The notes beneath the pieces are model-generated. The model worked only from the letters and a program-made list of their open reading frames with translations, did not search any database and was not told the DNA's origin. A stretch of 64,000 nucleotides of DNA, taken from positions 117,860 to 181,859 of the forward strand of contig JAFLZI010000001.1 in NCBI GenBank assembly GCA_029785625.1, given 5' to 3'. Shown in pieces: positions 15,518-25,100 of this stretch. Source of the stretch: Nitrososphaerota archaeon. Lineage in GTDB: Archaea > Thermoproteota > Nitrososphaeria > Nitrososphaerales > UBA183. Position numbers and translations under genes: made by a program. Positions within the stretch are counted from its first letter, which is position 1, and each line of letters opens with the position of its first letter.

Positions 15518-17317
15518 ATGCAGCCCTTCGACGACCTCGATGGCGAGTTCAAAGCCCGGCTCCGTGAGATTGCGACCACCACACGCTCCACGGTGGACAA
15601 CTCGACTGTCACCTTCCGTACCGCAAGGGTCGACTGCGAATACACCCCCAACGTGATCAAGCGGCTGGCAATGGGGCAGCTGATCGCCATCCCCAACGTC
15701 CAGGCGCTGGGGGCCAACAGCTCGTACTCGCTCTACGAGATAGCAGACGTCTATCCAATGCACTACTCGATGCTCACTCTCGACCGCTCTCAGCCTGCGG
15801 CCATCAGGACTGAGTTCATGGATCTCATCCAGAAAGAATGGGAGAAGGGATCGAAGAGCACCTGGATAGAGATAGTCGCCGCGCCCATAGGTCACGTGAT
15901 GAAGACGGCGGCTGACGGCGTCTCTTATGAGAGGAGGGCGATGGCCCCGCTCACAGGCAGCCAGGTGAAGCTACTCAGCAAAGAGGCGATAGAAGAGCTC
16001 ATCTGCTTCAAGCCGCAGGGGCGCGACGCGGACGACTACTCGCTGGGGAAGCTCCTAGGCTTCACCGACGGCTCCATAGCGTTCTCGGTCAACCTGGAGC
16101 AGCTGATACATTACATGAGCGGGACGTTCGCCTTCACAGGCAGCGGCAAGTCCAACCTCACTGCAACCGTCATACGCAAGGCGCTCCACGCCATACCTGA
16201 CCTCAAGGTGGTCATCTTCGACGTCTCGGCAGAGTACGGGATACACATACTCGACGTCCTCAACCGCCTTCCGAGCCGCGTGCTTTTCACTGATTCGTTC
16301 AAGGACAGCAAGAGCCCCGAGGCCGAATACTTCAAGCGCCACGCCACTCCCGAAGCGCTTACCGGAAGAGAGAAGGACTTCTACCCCAAGATAGCCCAGC
16401 TGTTCGCGGCAGGGAAGGTCGAGTTCCTCCAGACCAGGATGGCCGGGGAGGAGGATGCAGCGAGGTTCAGCACCTATGAGGGAATCGTCGAGGTACTGTC
16501 CAACACCCTCAACGAGAAGTATGGGCCCGTCCAACAGAAGATACTCGTCCCCCAGGTGATAGAACTCATCAAGGGGTTCCTCCGCGAGAACAAGCTCGAC
16601 ATCGAGGCCAGGTTTGACGCCAAGACCATGGACCTCATCCGAAAGATACAGCCGCTGCTAGCAGACCTCCCGGCGAACAGCGCGCTGAAGAAGGCATTCG
16701 ACAGCCTCGCCCGGATAGTGGAGTCCATCCCGGAAATCGAAGAGGAGGAAGAAGGTTACAGCTGGAGTAGGCTCTCGGAGGAGATACTCTCTACAGACAA
16801 GGGCTCGCCTAGGGTGTTCGTCGTCAACCTCCCGGAGGCCGAGGACGCCAGACTCGAGACCGCCAACGTCATCAACGAGGTCTTCAGGAGGCGCAAGCGG
16901 AGCTTCACCCTCTCTCCCCGCGTGCTGTTCGTAATCGACGAAGCGCAGGAGTTCATCCCCCAGAACACCAGGAAGGAGGACGGCACGGACCAGTCGAGCA
17001 GGGCTCTGGAGCGGCTCCTCAGGCACGGCAGGAAATACCATCTCAACTGCTGGGTCGGCACCCAGAGGGTCGCCCACCTGAACACCAACGCCCTTCAGCA
17101 GCTTCACACCTACTTCGTGTCGACGATGCCGAGACCCTATGACCGACAGCTCATCTCGGACACCTTCGCCATAGACGACGCCTTCATGGAAAGGACGCTG
17201 GCCTTCCAGAACGGAGACTGGCTCCTGACCAGTTTCAAGGCCACGGCCACTCAGAACATCCCTGTTTTCTTTCACGCGGAGAACAACGAAGAGATCCTGG
17301 ACAAGTACCTGAAGTAA
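15518..17317 (+). CDS. herA: HerA-type DNA translocase/helicase
   Basis: 599 residues. An N-terminal barrel-like region is followed by a HAS/RecA-type ATPase core. Walker A is FTGSGKSNL near residue 205, an aspartate-rich strand VVIFDVSAEYG follows, and Walker B is VLFVIDEAQEFIP near 468. An arginine-finger region occurs in LLRHGRKYHLNCWVGTQRV. HerA forms a hexamer that feeds DNA to NurA during double-strand break repair. The pair is translationally linked here. Mre11 and Rad50, often adjacent, are absent from the window. Confidence 0.9.
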   Translation: MQPFDDLDGEFKARLREIATTTRSTVDNSTVTFRTARVDCEYTPNVIKRLAMGQLIAIPNVQALGANSSYSLYEIADVYPMHYSMLTLDRSQPAAIRTEFMDLIQKEWEKGSKSTWIEIVAAPIGHVMKTAADGVSYERRAMAPLTGSQVKLLSKEAIEELICFKPQGRDADDYSLGKLLGFTDGSIAFSVNLEQLIHYMSGTFAFTGSGKSNLTATVIRKALHAIPDLKVVIFDVSAEYGIHILDVLNRLPSRVLFTDSFKDSKSPEAEYFKRHATPEALTGREKDFYPKIAQLFAAGKVEFLQTRMAGEEDAARFSTYEGIVEVLSNTLNEKYGPVQQKILVPQVIELIKGFLRENKLDIEARFDAKTMDLIRKIQPLLADLPANSALKKAFDSLARIVESIPEIEEEEEGYSWSRLSEEILSTDKGSPRVFVVNLPEAEDARLETANVINEVFRRRKRSFTLSPRVLFVIDEAQEFIPQNTRKEDGTDQSSRALERLLRHGRKYHLNCWVGTQRVAHLNTNALQQLHTYFVSTMPRPYDRQLISDTFAIDDAFMERTLAFQNGDWLLTSFKATATQNIPVFFHAENNEEILDKYLK

Positions 17318-17339
17318 TGTCCCGTCGTCTCGCCGGTGG

Positions 17340-18809
17340 TCACTCAGAGGGGGCGGCCGGTCCAGGGTGGTAGTCAGCCTTCTGCTTCTTCGTCATGTAC
17401 GCCGGCACGGCGCCGAACAAGCTGATGAATCCCATTATCAGAAACACGCTGTGCAACGACCCCACGAACCGCTCCAAGACCGCGCAGGCCCCGGCCGGGG
17501 GGCAGATGGATGAGGCGGTCCCGGCGAAGATGCCCTGGAGGACCGTGGTAGGGACGCTGGCCGCCATCACTGCGAACGCGAGTCCGAGGCTGAGCAGGAA
17601 CCCCGTGTTCACCAGGGTCGAGTTCATCCCTGACGCTATTCCCCTCCGCGCCGCCGGGGTCGCATTCATCACCGACGCCACGTTCGGCGCCACGAACATG
17701 CCACCGCCCGCCCCCGCCAGCACCATGGGCACGAGCAGCTCGATGTAGTCAGACGAGTTCCCGAAGGGGAACAGACCGAACCAGAACAGCGCCACCGAGG
17801 TGACGAGCAGCCCTGCCGTCGACAACCCTCTGGATCCGACCTTGTCCGAGAGGTACCCGCTCAGGGGGCCGAGTGTCACGAAGGCGACCGAAAACGGGAT
17901 GAGCCAGAGCCCCGCTGTGAAGGCGTCAAGCAGGAGCACCCCCTGGAAGTAGAAGACCAGGACAAGCGACACCCCTCCCCTGGCGACGGAGGCGAGAAGG
18001 TTGCTCGCCATCCCAGTGGCGAACGCCTTGATCCTGAACAGGGACAGGTCCATCAGGGGATACCGCACCCTCGCCTCGGTGATCACGAAGCCTGCTACCA
18101 TGGCTATCCCGACCGTCATCACCCCCAGGTAGGCAGGGGCCCAGCCGATCAGGGCGCCGAGCATCAGGCCGACGAGGAAGACCGTCAGCCCCCCCGAAAA
18201 CAGCACGTTCCCCAGAAGGTCCAGCTTCTCGGTCCGGCGCGGCTCAGAGAGCTCCCTGAGCTTGAAGTAAGCCCAGATGGTGGCGAAAGACCCAAAGGGG
18301 ACGTTGATCCAAAATATCGACCTCCAGCCGAGGAACGAGCCCGCCAGTATCCCCCCCAGCGCCAAGCCAATGACCGACCCGACGGTCCCGGCGACCTGGT
18401 TGAGCCCCAGAGCCCTCCCCCGTTCAGTGGCAGGGAACGCGTCGGTGAGGAGCGCGGCGGCGTTGGAGAAGATCAACGCTCCGCCAGACCCTTGCACGAG
18501 CCTGAACCCCACCAGGGCCAACCCGTTCGGCGCGATGCTGCACAGGGCGGAGCCGACGGTGAACAGGGCAAAACCGAGGTTGTAGAGCTTCACCCGCCCG
18601 AAGATGTCAGAGAGCCTCCCAAAGGTCATCAGAAGGGAGGCGGTCACCAGGATATACCCCATTATGATCCAGACTGCCTCGAAGGGGGTCGCGTGGAGGT
18701 CCTTGGTTATGGTCGGGAGGGCTATGAGCACGATGTTGGAGTCGAGGACCGCCATGAAGGCGCCGATGGTGGTATTGATGAGGACGACGTACTTGTATGC
18801 GAGTGGCAA
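17340..18809 (-). CDS. MFS transporter, DHA2 (EmrB-like) type
   Basis: 489 residues with 14 predicted membrane helices. Motif D1/A region: LDSNIVLIALPTI in the first helix and FGRLSDIFGRVKLYN in the first cytosolic loop. Helix 5 has the antiporter-like motif GPALGG in degenerate form (GLALGGILAG). These carriers export drugs or other small molecules by proton antiport. It converges with herA. The start is in the region just after the GGGGGTTCGG block and could be a few codons away. Confidence 0.88.
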   Translation of the reverse strand: MPLAYKYVVLINTTIGAFMAVLDSNIVLIALPTITKDLHATPFEAVWIIMGYILVTASLLMTFGRLSDIFGRVKLYNLGFALFTVGSALCSIAPNGLALVGFRLVQGSGGALIFSNAAALLTDAFPATERGRALGLNQVAGTVGSVIGLALGGILAGSFLGWRSIFWINVPFGSFATIWAYFKLRELSEPRRTEKLDLLGNVLFSGGLTVFLVGLMLGALIGWAPAYLGVMTVGIAMVAGFVITEARVRYPLMDLSLFRIKAFATGMASNLLASVARGGVSLVLVFYFQGVLLLDAFTAGLWLIPFSVAFVTLGPLSGYLSDKVGSRGLSTAGLLVTSVALFWFGLFPFGNSSDYIELLVPMVLAGAGGGMFVAPNVASVMNATPAARRGIASGMNSTLVNTGFLLSLGLAFAVMAASVPTTVLQGIFAGTASSICPPAGACAVLERFVGSLHSVFLIMGFISLFGAVPAYMTKKQKADYHPGPAAPSE

Positions 18810-18979
18810 CTTTTGCGCGTCCTATAGGGGGTTCGGATAAGTCTGTCTCACGCTGTGCGCCGGCAGCCACCGCAATGACGGACTCAAGAGATCTGGGTCG
18901 GACAGCATGAGCGTGGCGTCGAATGGGAACCGAGAACGGGTCCCATGCTAGAAGGATGTATGTCCTGCTCCCTCAAGCG

Positions 18980-19369
18980 TCAGCTGGGTGCAAGGCCCGG
19001 ACCGCCATAATTCAGACCTCCTGGACCGGCTGTGTCGTATGCGAAGATCTTCCCGATGGTTATCGAACCCGGAGCCACCCAGGCGCCAATGACCAGTCCG
19101 TCACGCGAACTGGTCACGATGCACTCGCAGACGAGATAGGTCGTTCCGTTGTTGCCGAAGCTTACAGTGCCATCGGAGAAGTCATACGGGTTTCCGCACG
19201 TGGAGTAAAGCCCCCCATAGGGCCTCAGTTCGGAGACCGAGTAGCCGTTGGAAGCCAACCGCGAACTCACGGCCGGCAGGTGCAGTATGGTCGAGTTCAT
19301 CGCGTATTCCTGGAAGGGGAACGAGTCGTTCTGCCACAGCTCACCTCCTGCCAGCTTGCACGAGTAGGT
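18980..19369 (-). pseudogene. 5'-truncated remnant of a secreted protein gene
   Basis: The frame is open from a TAG at 19370-19372 and contains no start codon in the first 23 codons, which nevertheless look coding (KLAGGELWQNDSFPFQEYA). The downstream part has cysteines and Gly/Asn/Thr-rich turns (GNPYDFSDGTVSFGNNGTTY), typical of an extracellular domain. It therefore appears to be the C-terminal end of a longer surface protein. If the ATG at 19300 were used it would encode 106 residues, but without a signal peptide. Confidence 0.45.
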
Positions 19370-19423
19370 CTACCCGTACGAGCCTGCACTTCTCGTACTG
19401 GATGCGCCTTTGGGACCCTAGGC

Positions 19424-19699
19424 AGAGGTGGCAACGCCGAGGTCCGGGGGGACCAGAGATACGGGGAATCGCTACATGGCGAGTTCGCAGGGCTGTTCAA
19501 GCTCAGGGTCGGCGACTACAGGATAATCTACGCCCTGACTGGATCAGATGCCCTGATGCTCAGGATTCGACACCGCGGAAAGGCCACGAATGGATTGCGT
19601 CAGAAGCGTCTCGGCCGAAGGCCCTGTTGGACGGCACGACGTGGCGAGTCGCCCCTTGAAGGGCGCCCCTGGCTACTCCACGGAGCTGTAACAAGCTAG
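19424..19699 (+). pseudogene. Remnant of a RelE/ParE-type toxin gene
   Basis: The segment GEFAGLFKLRVGDYRIIYAL followed by LMLRIRHRGKA matches the C-terminal half of RelE-family mRNA interferases, including the L-R-x-G-D-Y-R core and the final I-x-H-R. The N-terminal helices expected before it are not recognisable, and there is no antitoxin gene upstream. The sequence after RHRGKA is unlike the family, so the end is also decayed. Together with the neighbouring fragment, this marks a dead region. Confidence 0.6.
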
Positions 19700-19775
19700 G
19701 CAGTATCGGCGAGGCTCCAGGACGACGCCGAAGCGGCTGTCTGCCCGCAGTCAGGGAAAGCGGCGCGCCGGTCTC

Positions 19776-20216
19776 TCACTTCCACCCGACCATGACCCGG
19801 TGTTCCACCCTCATGCACTTGTCCATCACATAGTCTATCTTCGCCTCGGACAGAATCTTCTTCGCCTCCTCGTTCTCCAGCCCTAGCTGCCCCCAGAAGA
19901 CGAAGGGCCGTCCGGTGTTCTTCTTCATCTCAGCCACTTGCCTGGCGACCTCGGGGAACTCTTCCGAGGGCCTGAACACGTCGACCACCTCCACCTTCTC
20001 CGCCACCTCCTTGGGGATACCGGCGAGGGTCGGGTACGCCTTGCTCCCGTTCACCACGTCTGCGGTAGGGTTGACGGGGATGATGGTGTATCCCTGCGCC
20101 TGGAGGTACGCAGGGACGGTGAACGCCTCCTTCTCCGGGTTCTTCGAGGCGCCGACCACCGCTATCGTCCGGTACTGCCTCATCACTTCGACTGGATTGA
20201 CTGTGAACTTCTCCAT
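19776..20216 (-). CDS. CoA-binding domain protein
   Basis: 146 residues with a Rossmann fold: YRTIAVVGASKNPEKEAFTVP at the N-terminus, then YTIIPVNPT and VVDVFRPSEEFPEVARQ. This is the stand-alone CoA_binding_2 (YccU-like) family, related to the N-terminal domain of succinyl-CoA synthetase. Its precise role is unknown. The ATG at 20216 is 28 bases from CGTATTAAGTG (minus strand reading CACTTAATACG). Confidence 0.88.
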   Translation of the reverse strand: MEKFTVNPVEVMRQYRTIAVVGASKNPEKEAFTVPAYLQAQGYTIIPVNPTADVVNGSKAYPTLAGIPKEVAEKVEVVDVFRPSEEFPEVARQVAEMKKNTGRPFVFWGQLGLENEEAKKILSEAKIDYVMDKCMRVEHRVMVGWK

Positions 20217-20292
20217 AATGACCGCACTCCTCAGCCACTTAATACGACTGTCGGGGTCTGGCCTCGCCCAGGGGCGACCGCGAGCCCTTCCG

Positions 20293-20676
20293 TCACTTCG
20301 GAACCAGGAACTCTCTGCTGTTCGGCTCTTTGCCGGCCCAGCGCTTCGACCACGAAGCCAGTTCGAGGAGTATCTTGTAGATCTCGTGCCCCTTCACGGT
20401 GAGCGAGTACTCTATCTTCGGCTTCTCCTCGGCATAGACCTTCCTCTGCACCACGCCGAACTTCTCCAGCTGGGCGAGGCGCTCGGCCAGGGATGTGGCG
20501 CTTATCCCGACTATGTGCCGTTTCAGCTCGTTGAACCTGGTGGGCTCTATCTGCCCCAGCATGTGGATGGTCGGTAGGGTCCAGGTCCTGGTGATCTCGT
20601 TCCACGTCTGGTGCACGACCGCGCACGAGTCCAGAACCTTCCGGTCGAGCTGTTCCGACTTGGCTAGGCTAGCCAT
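20293..20676 (-). CDS. HxlR-family winged-helix regulator
   Basis: 127 residues. The conserved pattern runs from RTWTLPTIHMLGQIEPTRF through FNELKRHIVGISATSLAERL to LEKFGVVQRKVYAEEKPKIEYSLT, matching HxlR/MarR-like repressors that respond to redox or aldehyde stress. A cysteine near the N-terminus (DSCAVV) is at the position of redox-sensing cysteines in the family. It is divergent from the HtrA gene; the palindromic CTTTAAAG (20702-20709) is its probable TATA. Confidence 0.85.
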   Translation of the reverse strand: MASLAKSEQLDRKVLDSCAVVHQTWNEITRTWTLPTIHMLGQIEPTRFNELKRHIVGISATSLAERLAQLEKFGVVQRKVYAEEKPKIEYSLTVKGHEIYKILLELASWSKRWAGKEPNSREFLVPK

Positions 20677-20789
20677 GGCTGCCCGTGACCGGGGGCGCTT
20701 GCTTTAAAGTGTAGCTGGGCGCTCTCCAGACGGCGCGCCAAGGCGATGGGCGCGGCAGACGCCTTATCACATGCCAGGGTGTGAGCGAC

Positions 20790-21797
20790 ATGCGCGCGAA
20801 GCCACTCAACAATAGGGGGCGGAAGCCGGGGCTGGCCATGGCACTTTCAGGATTCGAGAGCCAGGTGGTCGGAGCGGTGGAGAAGGTCAGCGAAAGCATC
20901 GTCAGCGTATCCAGCATGAGGCTGGAGCGGCGGTTCTTCGGGTTGGTCCCCCTCGAAGGCCAGGGGTCAGGGATCGTCCTGGACAGGGGCGGGCTCATCG
21001 TCACGAACAACCACGTCATCGACGGGGCCAGCCAGGTCCATGTAAGCCTCAAGGACGGCCGGACCTTCACAGGGAAAGTGGTCGGCTCAGACGACGCCAC
21101 CGATGTCGCCGTCATCAGGGTAGACGCGTCGGAGCTCCCGGCGGCAGACCTGGGTGACTCTGAGTCGGTCCAGGTGGGGCAGTTTGTCCTCGCCATCGGC
21201 AACGCGCTTGCGCTCCCCGGCGGACCCACCGTCTCGATGGGCGTGCTGAGCGCGAAAGGGAGGCCGCTCCCGGGGACTGACTTCATCTTCGAAGGGCTCC
21301 TGCAGACAGACGCGGCTGTCAACCCAGGCAACAGCGGAGGGCCCCTGGCAGATCTTGGGGGGAATGTCATCGGGATGACCACCATGATGATCCCTTATGC
21401 CCAGGGGATGGGGTTCGCCATCCCGATCAACACTGTCAAGAAGATCGCCCAGGAGATACTCGAAAACGGCAGGGTCAGCCGGCGCTGGATCGGCATCTCG
21501 GGTGTCGACGTGACCCCCCAATTGGCTCGCAGGTACAACCTGCAGGCCGACCGGGGGCTCCTGGTCGCCGAGGTCGTCCCCCGCAGTCCGGCCCACTACG
21601 CAGGGCTCAGGAGCGGGGACGTCATAGTAGGCGCCGACGGTGCTGCGGTCAAACAGACCAAAGACCTCCTTCTGGCGGTCTCCAAGTCCCCCGCAGGTGG
21701 CCTCGTGAGGCTCGATGTCAACAGGCTCGGACGGACCGGGCCGCTTGACGTCACCCCGACCGACGCGCCGTCTTTCCAACAGGTCCGGGAGAGGTAG
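20790..21797 (+). CDS. htrA: HtrA/DegP-type serine protease with PDZ domain
   Basis: 335 residues. The trypsin-like domain has all three catalytic residues: His in TNNHVIDGA, Asp in DDATDVAVIRV and Ser in VNPGNSGGPL. A C-terminal PDZ domain (about 235-325) contains RGLLVAEVVPRSPAHYAGLRSGDVI. There is no signal peptide, so it may work inside the cell, unlike bacterial DegP. I prefer the ATG at 20790, which is 26 bases from the TATA-like CCTTATCAC, over GTG 20781. Confidence 0.9.
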   Translation: MRAKPLNNRGRKPGLAMALSGFESQVVGAVEKVSESIVSVSSMRLERRFFGLVPLEGQGSGIVLDRGGLIVTNNHVIDGASQVHVSLKDGRTFTGKVVGSDDATDVAVIRVDASELPAADLGDSESVQVGQFVLAIGNALALPGGPTVSMGVLSAKGRPLPGTDFIFEGLLQTDAAVNPGNSGGPLADLGGNVIGMTTMMIPYAQGMGFAIPINTVKKIAQEILENGRVSRRWIGISGVDVTPQLARRYNLQADRGLLVAEVVPRSPAHYAGLRSGDVIVGADGAAVKQTKDLLLAVSKSPAGGLVRLDVNRLGRTGPLDVTPTDAPSFQQVRER

Positions 21798-21947
21798 GGC
21801 GGGCCGACAGCTCCGAAGCAGAAGCGGCTCCGCGGTCACGGCTTCTCCATGCGGCCGTCCCAGGCAGCCAAGCCCGGCACGTCACCTGCCTAGGTGGCGC
21901 TGACCGCGCCACCAACGGTTTATACCGAATGCCCCGCGGGGACTACC

Positions 21948-22691
21948 ATGCACCGAGTCACTCAGGCCGCCATCCTATGCGGCGGAAGGGGGGAACGGCT
22001 GAAGCCTCTCACAGACTACTTTCAGAAGGTCATGATACCAATCGGGCCGAAGAAGCTGCCGCTCCTCGCCTACACCATAGCGATCATGAAGCGCCATGGA
22101 GTCACGAACATCGCCCTGCTCACCGGATATAGGTCCGAGGACATCAGACGGTACTTCGGCGACGGGTCGCAACACGGCGTGAAGCTGTCCTACTCCGAGG
22201 ACCAGAGGGGGCTCAAGGGGAGCCTGAACGCAGTAGCCCACGCATTGCGAGACGGCGCCATAGCCTGCGGCGAGCTCCTGATCTACTACGGAGACATCCT
22301 GGCAGACCTGGAGGTGACCCAGCTTCTAGAGACCCATCGCAGGACCAAGGCAGACCTCACGCTAGTCCTTGACAGGGGTTACTCCCTCCCGGTGGGGGTG
22401 GCAGACGTGGACGACGGGCTGGTGACGTCCTTTAGGGAGAAGCCGAGGCTCGACCTGACCGTGACCACCGGCCCCATGGTCGTCGGCCCGAAAGGCATGA
22501 CCCTGATGGGCAAGTTGGCCGGCCGCAAGAGGCCAGACCTGATGACCGACTTCGTCCCTGAGATGATCCACAGGGGCGGGAGGGTGAGCGCTTTCTACAC
22601 CGAGAAGGAGTGGTTCGACGTCGGCACTGTCTCGACCTTCATGAAGCTCGACGAGGAACTCGCCAGGCACCCCCTCAACTACGTCGTCTGA
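21948..22691 (+). CDS. Sugar-phosphate nucleotidyltransferase
   Basis: 247 residues. The N-terminal signature is AAILCGGRGERLKPLTDYFQK, i.e. the G-G-x-G-x-R-L-x-P-L-T motif, with a later lysine in QKVMIPIG. LLIYYGDILADL is the metal-binding aspartate motif. It activates a hexose-1-phosphate (glucose or mannose) to an NDP-sugar for glycan synthesis. The C-terminus has VGTVSTFMKLDEE instead of a hexapeptide-repeat domain, so it is the short form. The ATG at 21948 lies 26 bases after GGTTTATACCG; upstream in-frame codons are ignored. Confidence 0.85.
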   Translation: MHRVTQAAILCGGRGERLKPLTDYFQKVMIPIGPKKLPLLAYTIAIMKRHGVTNIALLTGYRSEDIRRYFGDGSQHGVKLSYSEDQRGLKGSLNAVAHALRDGAIACGELLIYYGDILADLEVTQLLETHRRTKADLTLVLDRGYSLPVGVADVDDGLVTSFREKPRLDLTVTTGPMVVGPKGMTLMGKLAGRKRPDLMTDFVPEMIHRGGRVSAFYTEKEWFDVGTVSTFMKLDEELARHPLNYVV

Positions 22692-22704
22692 CGCGAGGAC
22701 CAGG

Positions 22705-23832
22705 TCAGTCTTCGCGCCAGCGGAAGAACCTCACAGCCAGGGCGAAGACCACCACCGAGATGCCCAGGAGGACCGCCATGTCGAAGTAGGCGGCGCCGAA
22801 GTTACCATAGATCATCACCTCGTTCAACCCGTCGATCATGTAGTAGAGAGGCAGGACATGGGCGATCCCTTGGAGATACTTGGGCATAGAGCTCACTGGG
22901 AAGAACGTCCCCGAGAGGAACATCATGGGGAACGTGACAAGGTTGCCTACGACCGAGGCGGCCTCGGGGGTGTTGGAGACGCTCCCCACCAGCATCCCCA
23001 GGGAGACGAAGAAGAACGGCCCCAGCACCAAGAATATGCCTATCCCCCAGTTCAGCGCTATGTGGGCGCCGAACGCATAGACGCCGACGGCGGCCATCAG
23101 CATGAATGAGACCGCGGTGGTGCCGACGTACCAGATTATCTTCGACAGCAGCCACTCTGTCTTGGTGAGCGGCGTAAGTGAAAGGAGCTTGAACACCTTG
23201 TCGCGCCGATAGGTGGAACTGATGTTGACCATGGCGAACATGGGGCTGGTGAGGGCTGCGAAGCCTACGAGGCCGGGGACCAGGAAGTCGATGTACTTGT
23301 AGTTCGATGACACGGCGGTGCGCGGCGTTATCCCCACCTGGTGCACGCCGGTGGCGCCGTGCAGGTTGAATCCGTTGACCACCTCTGCGACTATCCCTGA
23401 AACCACGGCGCTGGCGGTCGACGAGGGGTTTCCAAAGACGGTCACATTCACCTTCTGACCTGACTCGAAGGCGAGGCTGAAGTTGGCAGGGATGATTATC
23501 CCATCCGAGGCCGACTTCGAAGAGAGATACTGGGAGAAGTTCAGGTCTGCCGGGACGGGCCTCATGCACAGGCCGGCGCCGCTGCTGGTGCTGCAGTAGT
23601 TGGACGTGCTGTTCAGGGCAGAGATGAAGGTCGCCCCCACCGGGCCTGTGTCATGGTTCTGCACGTAGACCGTGGACTGGCTGGCCCCTCCCCCGGAGAA
23701 GATGGCCCCAAAGAGCAGGATGAGTATGATTGGGAATACCAGTGTGAAGAAGAAGCCCTCCCTGCTCCTGAGGCTCGACTTGCCGTAGATTTTCAGGTCA
23801 GAGACCATCCTGCTCAGGCTGAACCCCATCAC
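22705..23832 (-). CDS. ABC-2 type exporter permease
   Basis: 375 residues. One membrane helix near the N-terminus (FFTLVFPIILILLFGAIFSG), a large extracytoplasmic domain of about 170 residues rich in Ser/Asn, and five to six helices in the C-terminal half, ending in VLLGISVVVFALAVRFFRW. This is the DrrB/YhfA-like architecture. The extracellular loop contains two cysteines (NYCSTSSGAGLCM) that could form a disulphide. It follows the ATPase with a 4-base overlap. Confidence 0.88.
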   Translation of the reverse strand: MMGFSLSRMVSDLKIYGKSSLRSREGFFFTLVFPIILILLFGAIFSGGGASQSTVYVQNHDTGPVGATFISALNSTSNYCSTSSGAGLCMRPVPADLNFSQYLSSKSASDGIIIPANFSLAFESGQKVNVTVFGNPSSTASAVVSGIVAEVVNGFNLHGATGVHQVGITPRTAVSSNYKYIDFLVPGLVGFAALTSPMFAMVNISSTYRRDKVFKLLSLTPLTKTEWLLSKIIWYVGTTAVSFMLMAAVGVYAFGAHIALNWGIGIFLVLGPFFFVSLGMLVGSVSNTPEAASVVGNLVTFPMMFLSGTFFPVSSMPKYLQGIAHVLPLYYMIDGLNEVMIYGNFGAAYFDMAVLLGISVVVFALAVRFFRWRED

Positions 23833-24749
23833 TCGACCCCCTTCTCGATGCTCCCGCCCTCTCCGACCAGCTTGAGGAAGACGTCTTCCAGGCTGTCCCT
23901 CCTGACCGTGAGGTCTTCCCAGGCCGCGCCGGACTCCTCAATGGCGCCGAGCGCCACCATCGCGTCCGACTTGTCCCTTAGGAAGATGGTGATGCTCCCC
24001 GCGCCCCCTTCAGCATGCAGCCTGGTGCTCTCTCTGAGATACTTCAGCAGGTCGTCGCCTCCCTTCACCACCATCCGCTGCCCTGACCCGAACTTGGACT
24101 CTATCTCCGCGGTGGTCCCCATCGCCACAATCTTCCCATGCTTCATTATCGCCACCCTGTCGGCGAGCTCTTCGGCCTCTTCGAGGTAGTGGGTGGTCAG
24201 CATCACTGTCCTCCCTTCGTCCTTGAGCTTCCTGACCACCTCCCAGACCGCCCTTCGCGCCTGGGGGTCGAGGCCCGTCGTCGGCTCGTCCAGGAACACG
24301 ACCTGGGGGTCGTTGACCAGCGAAAGCGCCATGCCAAGCTTCTGCTTCTGACCCCCGGAGAGGTTCTGGAACCAGACGTTGGACGCGTCGTCAAGGATCA
24401 CCCTCCTCAGCAGCTCATCTGGGTCCACCTTTCTCCCAAAGAGCGCGCCGTAATAGGAGAGGGCTTCCCTGGGCGTGGGATAGTCTAGGAACTTGAACCC
24501 CTGGGGGATCACCCCTATTCTCTTGTGCAGCTCGTACCCTGATTCCCATGGGTCGAGCCCCAGGACCTTGGCGGTCCCCGAGTCTTTGTTCCTCAGCCCC
24601 TCGAGAATCTCGATGGTGGTTGTCTTGCCCGCCCCGTTCGGCCCCAGAAGGGAGAAGACCTCGCCTTCATCCACTGAGAACGAAGTCCCATCGACGGCCT
24701 GGATGTCCCCGTACTTCTTCTTCAGACCGCTCACTTCGATGGCGGGCAC
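23829..24749 (-). CDS. ABC exporter ATP-binding protein
   Basis: About 306 residues with all nucleotide-binding motifs: Walker A LLGPNGAGKTTTIE, Q-loop GVIPQGFKFLD, signature NLSGGQKQKLG, Walker B VVFLDEPTTGLD and H-loop TTHYLEEAEEL. The C-terminal region (225-306) is a DrrA-like extension. The GTG at 24749 is 26 bases from the TATA box GGTATAAATGG; a GTG at 24758 would lie upstream of the expected transcription start. With the permease it forms a two-gene exporter. Confidence 0.92.
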   Translation of the reverse strand: MPAIEVSGLKKKYGDIQAVDGTSFSVDEGEVFSLLGPNGAGKTTTIEILEGLRNKDSGTAKVLGLDPWESGYELHKRIGVIPQGFKFLDYPTPREALSYYGALFGRKVDPDELLRRVILDDASNVWFQNLSGGQKQKLGMALSLVNDPQVVFLDEPTTGLDPQARRAVWEVVRKLKDEGRTVMLTTHYLEEAEELADRVAIMKHGKIVAMGTTAEIESKFGSGQRMVVKGGDDLLKYLRESTRLHAEGGAGSITIFLRDKSDAMVALGAIEESGAAWEDLTVRRDSLEDVFLKLVGEGGSIEKGVE

Positions 24750-24791
24750 TTGGGCCACGGCTCGGTTTTGGGTATAAATGGAGTCCGTCCT

Positions 24792-25013
24792 TCAGTAGTC
24801 TACCAGGCGCGTCCAGCCCCACGTACCGCGGCGCCAGAAGCGTTTCCCGAACAGGAGCAGGGCGACTCCTCCGAGCACGAGGATCACGCCCACCACCACC
24901 GCGAGGAGCTGCAGAATGAACATGATGATGCTCAACACGAAGCCGGCCAGAAGGACGAGTATGGCCGCCCCGAGGATGATCATCAGCAGCCCAGCTACCT
25001 GGGACCTGTGCAT
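24792..25013 (-). CDS. Small two-helix membrane protein
   Basis: 73 residues: MHRSQVAGLLMIILGAAILV, then hydrophobic segments about 6-27 and 28-54, followed by a basic tail FGKRFWRRGTWGWTR. No family recognised. The ATG at 25013 is 26 bases from GGATAAATAGC on the minus strand, a clear TATA box, so it is a real leaderless gene. Its role cannot be guessed. Confidence 0.65.
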   Translation of the reverse strand: MHRSQVAGLLMIILGAAILVLLAGFVLSIIMFILQLLAVVVGVILVLGGVALLLFGKRFWRRGTWGWTRLVDY

Positions 25014-25100
25014 GGGATGATACCCGGCCGGTGCTATTTATCCTGTGGAGCATGGCCCGCCAGACCGATTATTAACCGGGTCGAGCCGGAAGCGGGCGGC

